Shown: positions 8,910 through 17,600 of the stretch, piece by piece | How the letters are laid out: every line of letters begins with the position of its first letter | How positions within the stretch are numbered: the stretch's first letter is position 1 | NCBI GenBank assembly: GCA_964572045.1 | Contig: CAZNEI010000001.1 | Span: 62,001-126,000 of the forward strand | DNA from: CBDCKR01 sp964572045 | GTDB lineage: Bacteria; Gemmatimonadota; Gemmatimonadetes; Longimicrobiales; Gaopeijiaceae | Direction of reading: 5' to 3' | Length of the DNA: 64,000 bases | The notes under the pieces: generated by a model | Databases searched by the model: none | The model's input: only the letters and a program-made list of their open reading frames with translations | What the model was told of the DNA's origin: nothing | Translations under genes and position numbers: made by a program

Positions 8910-9935
8910 ATGAGGGCCGCCGTCTTCGCCGAGCACGGCGGACCGGAGGTGGTCCACCTCGCCGAAGTGGAGAGGCCGGAGCCGGCGCCCGGAGAGGTGC
9001 GGATCGCGGTCCGCGCGACCTCCCTCAACCACCTGGACTTGTGGGTCCGCAGAGGCCTCCCGTTCGAGATCCCGATGCCGCACATCGGTGGGTCGGACGT
9101 AGCTGGAGCCGTGGATGCGCTGGGGCCCGGGGTCGAGGGCGTGCCGGTTGGAACGCGGGTCGCGGTCGATCCGTCGCTCGGTTACGGCTGGTACAGCGGC
9201 CAAGACCGGGGGCCGTCGATCTCGGACCCTCCTTTCGGTGTGATCGGCGAGCATACTCAGGGCGGGCTGGCCGAGTATTGCGTGGTTCCTGCCGAGAACC
9301 TGCTGGAGCTCCCCGACCACGTGCCGTTCGAGCGCGCGGCGGCGGCCGGGCTGACGTTCGTGACGGCGTGGCGCGGCCTCATCGGACGAGGTGGTCTCCG
9401 TCCGGGTGAGTCGGTGCTGATCACGGGGGGGTCGGGTGGAGTGTCGACGGCGGCGATCCAGATTGCGAAGCACGCCGGGGGGAGGGTGTACGCCGTTACC
9501 AGCGGGTCCGAAAGTGTCCGACGCGTCGCGGCCCTCGGCGCCGACGTGGTCTACGACCGGCACGAGGTCGAATTCTCGAAGGAGCTCTGGCGGGACACGC
9601 GGAGGCGTGGAGTCGATCTCGTTCTCGACTCGGTGGGCGAGGCGGTCTGGGAGAGGTGCCTCCGCTCCCTTGGGGTCGGGGGCCGCCTCGTGACCTACGG
9701 GGCGACGGCGGGCCCGAAGGTCGTGAGCGACGCACGGTCGGTCTTCTGGAAGCAGCTTTCGATTCTTGGGAGCACGATGGGGCCACCCGAAGACTTCCGC
9801 ACCGTGATGGGGCTTCTCTTTGAGGGCCATTTCGAGCCGGTGATCGACGCCGTGGTGCCGCTTGCGGAGGCCCGGAGCGCACACGAACGGCTGGAGGCCG
9901 GCGAGGTCTTCGGGAAGGTGGTGCTGGTGCCATGA
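8910..9935 (+). CDS. Zinc-type/quinone-oxidoreductase-like MDR dehydrogenase
   Basis: The protein (341 residues) is a medium-chain dehydrogenase/reductase. The N-terminal GroES-like domain contains NHLDLWVRRGLP and a GGSDVAG loop. The Rossmann domain has the fingerprint LITGGSGGVSTAAIQIAK, typical of NADPH:quinone reductases. The structural-zinc cysteine cluster of alcohol dehydrogenases is absent. The substrate is unknown: quinones, enones or other carbonyls are possible. It lies 48 bases after lat on the same strand and may be co-transcribed with it. Confidence 0.85.
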   Translation: MRAAVFAEHGGPEVVHLAEVERPEPAPGEVRIAVRATSLNHLDLWVRRGLPFEIPMPHIGGSDVAGAVDALGPGVEGVPVGTRVAVDPSLGYGWYSGQDRGPSISDPPFGVIGEHTQGGLAEYCVVPAENLLELPDHVPFERAAAAGLTFVTAWRGLIGRGGLRPGESVLITGGSGGVSTAAIQIAKHAGGRVYAVTSGSESVRRVAALGADVVYDRHEVEFSKELWRDTRRRGVDLVLDSVGEAVWERCLRSLGVGGRLVTYGATAGPKVVSDARSVFWKQLSILGSTMGPPEDFRTVMGLLFEGHFEPVIDAVVPLAEARSAHERLEAGEVFGKVVLVP

Positions 9936-10008
9936 CCCGGACCTCGACGTGCCGGGGTTGAGCCCCTCCTCAGCCGCCAAAGACCACAACCAGGAGGGAG
10001 CCCGTTCC

Positions 10009-10329
10009 TTGAGGAACGCGCAGCAACGGGTCGACGAGTGGATCTCGCGGTTCGAGGAGGGCTATTGGCCGCCTCTGGCCAACCTCGCACGGCTGATGGA
10101 AGAGGTCGGCGAGCTGGCGCGCCTAGTGAACCACCGCTTCGGCACGAAGCCCAAGAAGCCGGGAGAGAGCGAGCAGGACTTGGCGGAGGAGCTTGCCGAT
10201 GTGCTCTTTGTGATCCTGTGCATGGCCAACGAGCAGGGGATCGACCTCGAGGACGCGTTCGAGCAAGTGCTGCGGAAATACCGTACGAGAGACGGAGACC
10301 GCTGGGAGCGGAAACGCGACGGGGGCTGA
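10009..10329 (+). CDS. MazG-like nucleotide pyrophosphohydrolase
   Basis: This small all-alpha protein (106 residues) has the MazG metal site: EEVGEL in the first helix pair and an ELADVLFVIL (E-x2-D) motif in the next. Such enzymes hydrolyse (d)NTPs or aberrant nucleotides to monophosphates and limit their incorporation. The TTG at 10009 is chosen because AGGAGG lies at 9992-9997, an excellent Shine-Dalgarno at about 11 bases. No ATG fits the fold boundaries. It follows the MDR gene on the same strand and converges with the class V aminotransferase gene. Confidence 0.87.
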   Translation: MRNAQQRVDEWISRFEEGYWPPLANLARLMEEVGELARLVNHRFGTKPKKPGESEQDLAEELADVLFVILCMANEQGIDLEDAFEQVLRKYRTRDGDRWERKRDGG

Positions 10330-10376
10330 GGGGCCCGGACTGCGCCACGCTCCCGGCGGATCGGGGCGCACCAGCC

Positions 10377-11504
10377 TCAAGCCGGGAATTCGGCCAAGGC
10401 CTCCATCAACTCGTCGAGCTCCCCGACGGTGTTGTAGAAGTGGGGGCTCACACGTACGTGGCCTCGACGGTGGTCCACGATGATCCCCTTCCTCGCCAGG
10501 CGCTCGACGGCGGCCTGAGGATCCTCGTGCCGGATCATGACGATGGCGGAGCGGTCGGAGGGGACGGGGGCGACGGTAAGCTCGTACCCGGATTCCCACG
10601 CGCGCTCCACCAAGTGCTCGGCCAGGACCCGGTTTCGATCTCGGATCGCACCGATACCCACCTCCTCGATGATCTCCTGACCGCCCAGCGCCGTGTGTAC
10701 GGTCGGCAGGGCGGGGGTGCCCAGCTCGAATCGTCTGGCGTCTCTGTGAGGCTCGAACCGTTCGAGGTCGAAATGGAACTGGTCGTTGGCTGCGAACCAG
10801 CTGGTGATGCGGGGCGTGAGGCGCTTGACGAGATCGCTGCGCACGTACAGGTAGGCAAGACCGGGGCCGCCGCAGAGCCACTTCAGGGGACCCGTCGTGT
10901 AGAAGTCGACCTCGGAAGCGCTGAGATCCACGGGGATCTGGCCGGGACCTTGGTAGCCGTCGACGAGGCAGAGGGCTCCCGACCGGTGTGCGATCTCGGC
11001 CAGCGCACCCAAGTCCTGGATGTAGCCGGTCGTGTAGAAGACGTGGCTGGTCGCTAGGAAGGCGGTGCGGTCGTCGACGGCTTCGACGAATTGCTCCGGA
11101 TGGACTTGGATGCCGTCGTGGCTGGGGAGCACGAGAAGCTCCACTTCGGGCTTGACCGCCCACTGGTAGGCCAGGGTAGGGAAGTCGAGTTCCGTGCAGA
11201 CGACCCGGTTCCGCCGGCCGTAGTCGACGCTCTCGGCGATCACGGACAGGGCCGCCGAGGTGGAGGGCAGCAGTGCCACCTGGCCGGGCGGGGCCCCGAG
11301 AAAGCGGGCGACTCGACTCCGGAGCTCCGCGAGCTTCTCCCACCACGGGCCATACCACGCCGAGGCCCCGAGCTCGTGCCAGAGATCCTGGAAGGCCTCC
11401 AGGTATTCCGCGGCGCGATGCGACAGTGCGCCGAGGGAGCACGAATTCAAGTAGATCTTGCGTTCGAGGATCGGGAACTCCGCCCGAAGCCTGGTGACGT
11501 CCAT
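10377..11504 (-). CDS. Class V aminotransferase (cysteine desulfurase/epimerase-like)
   Basis: This 375-residue PLP enzyme has fold type I, class V. The Schiff-base Lys is Lys208 in TGPLKWLCGG, and the cofactor ring contact is Asp182 in LVDGYQ. A NSCSLG segment near the N-terminus and TSHVFYTTG before the Asp are typical of the isopenicillin-N-epimerase and selenocysteine-lyase-like branch. The mobile catalytic Cys loop of true cysteine desulfurases is not obvious, so sulfur transfer is doubtful. The ATG at 11504 follows GAGGA at good spacing. It is divergent from queG. The substrate is unknown. Confidence 0.85.
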   Translation of the reverse strand: MDVTRLRAEFPILERKIYLNSCSLGALSHRAAEYLEAFQDLWHELGASAWYGPWWEKLAELRSRVARFLGAPPGQVALLPSTSAALSVIAESVDYGRRNRVVCTELDFPTLAYQWAVKPEVELLVLPSHDGIQVHPEQFVEAVDDRTAFLATSHVFYTTGYIQDLGALAEIAHRSGALCLVDGYQGPGQIPVDLSASEVDFYTTGPLKWLCGGPGLAYLYVRSDLVKRLTPRITSWFAANDQFHFDLERFEPHRDARRFELGTPALPTVHTALGGQEIIEEVGIGAIRDRNRVLAEHLVERAWESGYELTVAPVPSDRSAIVMIRHEDPQAAVERLARKGIIVDHRRGHVRVSPHFYNTVGELDELMEALAEFPA

Positions 11505-11776
11505 GGGGTGTCCTCGGCGGTCTTCCGCCCTTGCCGTGAGAGGGGGGCAGCAAGAGGATAGGTCTACTACTTCAGGCATTCCGGATCAACGCTCGTGCCC
11601 CTGCTCGACGTCTCTCTCCCCCGCTCGCACGAAGTGCGCGCTCTCGTTCGGCGTGCGGCCCGGGGGAGGCCGGACGGCGGAGAAGGAACCGCAGTGAGGC
11701 ATGAGGCTGTGCCTGCGGGTCTTGTTTTCGAGGGAGCGACGGGCCGGACAGCGCCCCCAAGCCGGACCGACGGCGG

Positions 11777-12934
11777 ATGACGCTCGCCACCGAGCTCAAG
11801 GAGTATGCGGCTGAACTGGGTTTCGATGCGGTGGGAATCGCATCGGTGGAGCCGAGTCGACACATGGTCCTCTACCGGTCCTGGATCGGCGACGATAGCC
11901 ACGGGGAGATGAGCTACCTATCCCGGGAGGACGCCGTGGCTCGACGGGCGCACCTGGGGCGGACGCTGCCGTCCGTACGGTCGGCGGTGGTCGTCGCGCA
12001 CGACTACTATCAGGAGGATCCTCCGGGGGTGCCAGATGATCCGGCACGGGCGGTGATCGCGCGCTACGCGCGGGGCCGCGATTACCACAACGTCATCAAG
12101 AAGCGGCTCGCCAAACTCCACAGATGGATCCAGGCACGTAGCGAGGAGCCCGTCTTGGGTCGTGTGTACGTGGATACCGGGCCGATCCTCGAGCGGGAGC
12201 TCGCCGAGCGGGGGGGGCTCGGTTGGTTCGGCAAGAACACGATGCTCATCCATCCCAGGCGCGGATCGTATTTCTTCCTGGGAGTCCTGCTGCTCGATCT
12301 GAAACTTGAGGCGGACGACCCCTTCGCCGCCGATCACTGCGGGACGTGCCGGAGCTGTCTCGACGCGTGTCCGACCGGAGCACTCCTCGGCCGCGACCCC
12401 CGCGGAGCGCCCCGCATGGACGCTCGGCGCTGTATCTCCTACCTGACGATCGAGCACCGCGGAGTCATCGCCTCCGAGCTGCGGTCGCTCATGGGGAATC
12501 GAGTCTATGGGTGTGACATCTGCCAAGAGGCGTGTCCGTGGAACGAGGCGTTCGCGCAGGTCTCCGGAGGGCCGGATTATCAGGCGAAGGAAGGTGTGGA
12601 CGGGCCGGAGCTCGTCGACTTGGCGGAGCGGCTGCTCGCCGTTGACGACTCCGCTTTCCGCAAGATGTTCAGGGCGTCGCCGATCAAGCGGGCGGGGCGC
12701 TCTGGCCTCCTCAGAAACGCTTGTGTAGCCCTCGGCAACTGGCGGTCGGAGGACGCGGTGGATGTGCTGATCCGGGCGCTGAAGGATCCTGAGCCGCTGG
12801 TCCGCGGCCACGCCGCGTGGGCGTTGGGCCAGGTCGGATCTCGGTCCGCCACGCTCCAGCTTGGCGCCAGGCTGGAGAGGGAAAAGGATGAGTGGGTGAT
12901 CGGGGAGATATCGGATGCACTGGGCGTCGTCTGA
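11777..12934 (+). CDS. queG: Epoxyqueuosine reductase
   Basis: QueG carries out the last step of queuosine synthesis, reducing epoxyqueuosine to queuosine in tRNA with a cobalamin cofactor. The 385-residue protein has the N-terminal cobalamin-binding domain (GFDAVGIA, then GRDYH and GWFGKNTMLI). Two [4Fe-4S] sites follow, CGTCRSCLDACP near residue 188 and CDICQEACPWN near residue 246. C-terminal HEAT repeats cover about residues 305-380. It starts with an ATG at 11777. It stands alone, divergent from the aminotransferase gene. With queE about 5 kb away it shows that this organism makes queuosine. Confidence 0.95.
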   Translation: MTLATELKEYAAELGFDAVGIASVEPSRHMVLYRSWIGDDSHGEMSYLSREDAVARRAHLGRTLPSVRSAVVVAHDYYQEDPPGVPDDPARAVIARYARGRDYHNVIKKRLAKLHRWIQARSEEPVLGRVYVDTGPILERELAERGGLGWFGKNTMLIHPRRGSYFFLGVLLLDLKLEADDPFAADHCGTCRSCLDACPTGALLGRDPRGAPRMDARRCISYLTIEHRGVIASELRSLMGNRVYGCDICQEACPWNEAFAQVSGGPDYQAKEGVDGPELVDLAERLLAVDDSAFRKMFRASPIKRAGRSGLLRNACVALGNWRSEDAVDVLIRALKDPEPLVRGHAAWALGQVGSRSATLQLGARLEREKDEWVIGEISDALGVV

Positions 12935-12989
12935 CTCCCCGTACCACTTGATTTTCCGTGACCGGTGTCTCGGGGATTGGACGAGGGGC

Positions 12990-13292
12990 TCACCCCCCCG
13001 CGATCGCGCCGACCACCAAGAGCACGTCCGCACCCGACGTCACGCAGTCCGGGAGGGGCAGATCGGGTGCTTCGTGCGACAGATCCTTGCCGCAGGCAAA
13101 GAACCGGACGAGCGCCCGGCGCGTCGTGGCCCCGTGGTCACGGATCGTGCCTCGAAGCATCGGATAGCGCGACTCCAGGGAGTCCAGCACCGTCGTGATC
13201 GAGGGAGGATCGGCGACCTTGAGAAGGAGCTCGCCGTCGATCCCGGCGAGCGTGCGGAGGTGCATCGGTAACGCGACTCTGATCTCCGTCAC
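12990..13292 (-). CDS. MoaD/ThiS-like small sulfur-carrier protein
   Basis: This 100-residue beta-grasp protein ends in Gly-Gly (VVGAIAGG), the tail that MoaD and ThiS use for adenylation and thiocarboxylate formation. The N-terminal IRVALPMHLRTLAG is a typical MoaD first strand. No moaE, thiG or activating moeB/thiF is adjacent. Instead its GTG start overlaps the stop codon of an upstream BNR-propeller gene (GTGA, 13289-13292), so the two are translationally coupled. Whether it serves molybdopterin synthesis or another sulfur-transfer route is open. Confidence 0.85.
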   Translation of the reverse strand: MTEIRVALPMHLRTLAGIDGELLLKVADPPSITTVLDSLESRYPMLRGTIRDHGATTRRALVRFFACGKDLSHEAPDLPLPDCVTSGADVLLVVGAIAGG

Positions 13293-14404
13293 GGGATCGT
13301 CTGAACCTCAACCGAGCACACACGGGGCAGGTGCTCCGCGATCGCCTTCCACGTGTCCCCCGAGTCCCTGGAGGCGTATACCTGACCGCCCGTGGTCCCG
13401 AAGTAGATTCCGCAGGAATCCAGGGAGTCGACCGCCATCGCATCGCGCAGGACGCCTACGTGGCAGTTCGCCTGCGGGAGGCCGTTGCTGAGCGGCTCCC
13501 AGCTCGTCCCGCCCGTGCGGCTCCGGTAAACGCGGAGCTTGCCTTCGGGCGGATAGCGTTCGGAGTCGCTCAAGATCGGGATCACGTAGACTGTCTCGGG
13601 ATCGTGTGCGTGCACGTCGATCACGAAGCCGAAGTCCGAGGGGAGGTTGCCGCTCACTTCCCTCCACGAATCACCGGCGTCGTCGCTGCGGCAGACGTCC
13701 CAGTGCTTCTGCATGAAGACCGTATCGGGCTTGGACGGATGGAGTGCGAGCTTGTGCACGCAGTGGCCGATCAGAGCCTCGGGCTCAGGAAGGTATTTCG
13801 AACGTAGCCCTCGGGTCGCGACCGTCCAGGACTCGCCCCCGTCATCCGTGCGAAACGCCCCGGCCGCCGAGATCGCCGCGTAGATGCGCTGCGGGTTTGC
13901 GGGATCGACGAGGATCGTGTGGAGGCACAAGCCCCCGGCGCCCGGAGCCCAGTGCTCTCCCGCGCCGTGGGTGCGAAGCCCCGCGAGTTCCCCCCACGTC
14001 CGGCCGCCGTCCGTCGACCGGAAGAGGGCCGCGTCCTCCACGCCCGCAAAAACGGTATCCGGATCGTCGTACGACGGCCTCAGGTGCCAGACCCGCTTGA
14101 ACTCCCAGGGGTGGGGCGTCCCGTCGTACCACTGATGTGTGCCGGTCTCTCCCTCGTAGGCAAACTCGTTTCCGACGGGCTCCCACGACCGCCCGCCGTC
14201 ATCGGAGCGCTGCACGACCTGCCCGTGCCAGTCGGTCCACTGCGAGGCGTACAATCGATCGGGATCGGCGGGCGATCCCTGCACGTGCATCACCTCCCAC
14301 CCCCCGAAGTGGGGGCCTTCGATCCTCCAATCGCGGCGCGCCTCGTCGGAAGTCAGCACGAACGCACCCTTCCTCGTTCCTACCAGCACCCGAACCCTTG
14401 CCAT
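13289..14404 (-). CDS. BNR/sortilin-like beta-propeller (glycosidase-like fold)
   Basis: The protein has 371 residues and several BNR/Asp-box repeats (SDDGGRSW, STDGGRTW, TDDGGESW, SDDAGDSW, SRTGGTSW). These mark a sialidase/sortilin-type propeller. It begins RVRVLVGTRKGAFVLTSD with no signal peptide, so it is probably cytoplasmic, unlike the secreted relative at 63375. Catalytic sialidase residues cannot be confirmed, and a binding or scaffold role is possible. The ATG at 14404 is preferred because GAGGGG stands six bases upstream; another ATG is at 14410. The downstream MoaD-like gene overlaps its stop codon. Confidence 0.8.
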   Translation of the reverse strand: MARVRVLVGTRKGAFVLTSDEARRDWRIEGPHFGGWEVMHVQGSPADPDRLYASQWTDWHGQVVQRSDDGGRSWEPVGNEFAYEGETGTHQWYDGTPHPWEFKRVWHLRPSYDDPDTVFAGVEDAALFRSTDGGRTWGELAGLRTHGAGEHWAPGAGGLCLHTILVDPANPQRIYAAISAAGAFRTDDGGESWTVATRGLRSKYLPEPEALIGHCVHKLALHPSKPDTVFMQKHWDVCRSDDAGDSWREVSGNLPSDFGFVIDVHAHDPETVYVIPILSDSERYPPEGKLRVYRSRTGGTSWEPLSNGLPQANCHVGVLRDAMAVDSLDSCGIYFGTTGGQVYASRDSGDTWKAIAEHLPRVCSVEVQTIP

Positions 14405-14752
14405 ATGCATCCCCTCGTGCCGCCCGCCCGCGATCGGGCGGGCGAAGAATCCGCGAAAAATCGAAGATAACAGCACGACAGATGACGCGGGACACAGCCT
14501 TCGATGAGCGTGGCCGACAGAGCCCCTGCATCGTGGAGCCGCACGTCGCAGCCTGGCTCCTGCCCCGCCGCCAGCAAGGGCGTGACGGCCCGTCCGTGAC
14601 AGGAGGCTTCCACGATTTACCAGGTTGTTACAAAGGGCAGCCAGATCCGTTACCGGCGTCGGGCAACGTTGCTGCATCCAACACCGCGCTCTTCGTCTGC
14701 CGCCGGCCAGGGTTCCATGGGGCGGCCGACCACCTATCGGGAAGACACAACC
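14405..14752. other. Divergent intergenic region before the phosphate island
   Basis: About 350 bases lie between the BNR gene (minus) and the TonB receptor gene (plus). It holds a Pho-box-like pair of repeats at 14613-14634 (listed separately). I see no small gene. Confidence 0.5.
14613..14634 (+). promoter_or_regulatory. Possible Pho box upstream of the TonB receptor
   Basis: Two 7-mers, CGATTTA (14613-14619) and GTTGTTA (14624-14630), stand 11 bases apart, with CCAG and CAAA after them. The layout resembles the clearer array before pstS (TTCGTTT, TTCGTTA), sharing TT, CCA and GTTACA positions. PhoB binds direct repeats with an 11-base period. The match is partial, so this is a proposal. 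It lies about 120 bases before the receptor start. Confidence 0.4.
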
Positions 14753-17557
14753 ATGAGACTATTGCGCATGCACCTCGGGGCCTGGCCGGTCCTTCTGCTG
14801 GCGGCTGCTCCGCTGGCGGGTCAGGGCCGGGACCAGGACACCGGTCAGATCGTCGGCCGTGTCGTCGACGCTGCGTTGGCCAGGCCGCTTTCGAACGCTC
14901 AGGTCTACGTCAACGACGGCGTGGTCGGTTCGCTCACAGACATGGACGGACGCTATGTGATCGGTTCCGCTCCGGCCGGCACGGTCAGCGTCACGGTTCA
15001 GCTGATCGGGTATGCGACGAAGACGGTGACCGATGTCGTGGTCACGCCGGAGCGGGTCACCGTGCTCGACCTCACGGTCGAGGAGACCGCGGTCGAGCTG
15101 GAGGGGATCGTCGTCGCGGCGGAGCGGGAGCGCGACACGCAGGTATTCCTCCTCGACGCGAGGAGGACGGCGCCGTCGCTAATCGAGGCCGTGGGCGCCG
15201 TGGAGATCAGCAGGCGACCCGACTCCGATGCGGCGGACGTGGCGCAACGGCTCACCGGGGTCACCGTGTCGGAGGGCAAATATGTCTTCGTGCGCGGCCT
15301 GGGCGAGCGCTATTCGCAGACGTCGCTCAATGGTTCTTCACTGCCCAGCCCGGAGCCGGAGAGAGAAGTCGTTCCGCTCGACCTCTTCCCCTCCGGGTTC
15401 CTCCAGAGCCTGCGCACCCAGAAGTCCTACACTCCAGATCTCCCCGCCGACTTCTCGGGCGGCTCGGTGAGGATCGAGACAAAGGACTTTCCGAACGAGA
15501 CGACGGTGCGGCTCGGGCTCGGGTCGAGCTTCAACACCAACAGCCAGTTCCAGGACGGATACCTTGCCTACGCCGGAGGGGGCCGAGACTGGCTCGGATT
15601 CGACGACGGCACGCGTGACCAGCCCAGCGTCGTCCACCAAATCATGGGTGACGTGACCAGTGGCCAGCGGCTCCCCGCCGATGCCGGCCAACGGGTCGCC
15701 ATCGGCCAGTCGTTCCAGCAGCTCGATCAGGGGTTTCAGCCGGTACTCCAGCGAACCCCGCTCAACCGTACCGTCAACGCCTCCGTGGGAGGCCGAACCG
15801 AACTCTTCGACGAGGGCGAACTCGGCTACTTCGTCGCCGGGAACTACGGCGATGTCTACACGCTTCGCGAGAACGAGATCGAGCGCAAGTGGCGCGTCTC
15901 GGCGTTCGATCCGTCGATTCCCGAAGATGTCCGGACCCCCAACGTCGATTACAGGTTCACGCGCGGCACCAGGAACGTTACGTGGGGCACGATCAGCAAC
16001 CTCACCGTGAAGCCGAACCGGAATCAGAAGGTGAGCCTCCGGACGACCGTGAGCCTCAGCACGGAGGACGAGGCACGCACCTATCTCGGTGACAACCGCG
16101 AGGACATCGGGGGCATCGTGCGCTCGGACCGCCTCCGCTTCGTGTCCCGCCTGATGCTCTGGAGCCAGCTGTCCGGCGAGCACTCGCTCCTCGGAGACTC
16201 ACGCCTCGAATGGCGTGCGACCGCCGCCCGAGCCAATCGAGACGAGCCCCTCCTGCGCGAGGCTGTCTACCTCGAGGACGACGGCGACTTCTTTCTTCAC
16301 CCGATCGGGGAGTCGGGCCGCTACTTCTGGAGCGAGATGACGGACGACGACATGTCCGGCGCGTTCGATTGGACGACTCCGTTCGAGTTCCTAGGCAATG
16401 AGGCGGCTGTGAAATTCGGCGCGGAGGCCCGCGAGCGCACCCGGGACTTCGCGGCGCGTCGGCTGAACTGGGATTTCGTCGGCGGAGTCGTGCAGGACCT
16501 CGACGAGGCGCTGGCAGGCGCGACGATCGTCTCGAACGCCAGGCGCCGGGGTGAGTTCGCGATCGAGGATGTCGTCGAGCCCGGAGACCTCTACGACGCG
16601 TCAGATCGGCGGGGAGCCGGATACCTGCTTCTCGACCTGATGCTCGGGAAGAGATTCCAGGCGATCACCGGCGCCCGGGTCGAGCGCTACAATCTGGGCC
16701 TCTTCTCGCGCGGCGACACCCTTCAGGAGATCGACCAGACGGACTTGGCCCCCTCGGTCAATCTGATCTTCGGAGCCGGGGACAACGTGAAGATCCGGGC
16801 TGCCGGAAGCCGCACGGTCGACCGGCCCGAGTTCCGTGAGATGGCGCCGTTCCAGTTCACCGAGGCCACCAGCTTGCGGCAGCTGTTCGGCAACCCGGAC
16901 CTGACACCGGCCGAGATCACGAGCGCCGATCTTCGCTTGGACTGGTTCGTGGGTCTCGGTGACATGATCTCCGTCGGGGGCTTCTACAAGCGGATCATCA
17001 ATCCGATCGAGCAGGTGTTCATCGCCGCCGCCTCAACCGCGTTCTCCTTCCAGAACGCGAAGGAGGCGTCGGTGGTGGGGTTCGAGGCTGAAACCCAGAT
17101 GGCGTTGGGACGATTCTCGGAGTCCCTCAAAGACTTTTCGCTACAGGCCAACTTCTCGCTGATTCACTCTGATGTGCAGGTGCGAGAGGGGGAGGGTGGC
17201 TTCAATCCCACGAACCTCACGCGGCCCCTCGAGGGACAGGCTCCCTACGTACTCAACACGGCTCTCACCTACGCCAACTCCAGCCGGCTTGAGGTGGGGC
17301 TTTTTCTGAACCGATTCGGCGATCGCCTCGAGGCGGCGGGAGGCGGAGGAATCCCTGACCTCTACGAGAAGGCGCGCACGCAGCTCGACGCTTCGCTCGG
17401 CTTCCCCCTCGTGGGGGGTGCGACCGCGAAGGTCAAGGCGACGAATCTACTGAACACGGACTTCCGGTTCGAGCAGGAAGCGAACGGAGTCACACAGATC
17501 CAGCGGTTGTATTCCGTGGGCCGGACCGTGTCGGTCGGCCTGTCGTGGGAGTTGTGA
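14753..17557 (+). CDS. TonB-dependent outer-membrane receptor with carboxypeptidase-like N-domain
   Basis: This is a 934-residue receptor. It has a signal peptide (cleavage near LAGQG), then a CarboxypepD_reg-like beta-sandwich (about residues 28-115), a plug domain (about 120-260, with RLTGVTVSEGKYVFVRGLGERY) and a barrel ending in a terminal strand VSVGLSWEL. Such receptors move substrates across the outer membrane with TonB/ExbBD energy. The next genes are a beta-helix lipoprotein, a small lipoprotein and the whole pho-pst system. Import of a phosphorus compound is therefore the best guess, made from context only. The ATG at 14753 is chosen because the signal peptide follows it directly. 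Confidence 0.9.
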   Translation: MRLLRMHLGAWPVLLLAAAPLAGQGRDQDTGQIVGRVVDAALARPLSNAQVYVNDGVVGSLTDMDGRYVIGSAPAGTVSVTVQLIGYATKTVTDVVVTPERVTVLDLTVEETAVELEGIVVAAERERDTQVFLLDARRTAPSLIEAVGAVEISRRPDSDAADVAQRLTGVTVSEGKYVFVRGLGERYSQTSLNGSSLPSPEPEREVVPLDLFPSGFLQSLRTQKSYTPDLPADFSGGSVRIETKDFPNETTVRLGLGSSFNTNSQFQDGYLAYAGGGRDWLGFDDGTRDQPSVVHQIMGDVTSGQRLPADAGQRVAIGQSFQQLDQGFQPVLQRTPLNRTVNASVGGRTELFDEGELGYFVAGNYGDVYTLRENEIERKWRVSAFDPSIPEDVRTPNVDYRFTRGTRNVTWGTISNLTVKPNRNQKVSLRTTVSLSTEDEARTYLGDNREDIGGIVRSDRLRFVSRLMLWSQLSGEHSLLGDSRLEWRATAARANRDEPLLREAVYLEDDGDFFLHPIGESGRYFWSEMTDDDMSGAFDWTTPFEFLGNEAAVKFGAEARERTRDFAARRLNWDFVGGVVQDLDEALAGATIVSNARRRGEFAIEDVVEPGDLYDASDRRGAGYLLLDLMLGKRFQAITGARVERYNLGLFSRGDTLQEIDQTDLAPSVNLIFGAGDNVKIRAAGSRTVDRPEFREMAPFQFTEATSLRQLFGNPDLTPAEITSADLRLDWFVGLGDMISVGGFYKRIINPIEQVFIAAASTAFSFQNAKEASVVGFEAETQMALGRFSESLKDFSLQANFSLIHSDVQVREGEGGFNPTNLTRPLEGQAPYVLNTALTYANSSRLEVGLFLNRFGDRLEAAGGGGIPDLYEKARTQLDASLGFPLVGGATAKVKATNLLNTDFRFEQEANGVTQIQRLYSVGRTVSVGLSWEL

Positions 17558-17600
17558 TGCTCCCACGGGCACACATTCCCAAACCGAGGAACAGACAACG

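Noticed and set aside
14137..15618. Plus-strand frame spanning the BNR gene start and the TonB receptor start
   Set aside because: It crosses the intergenic Pho-box region and overlaps the receptor in another frame. Its sequence is low-complexity and Arg-rich.
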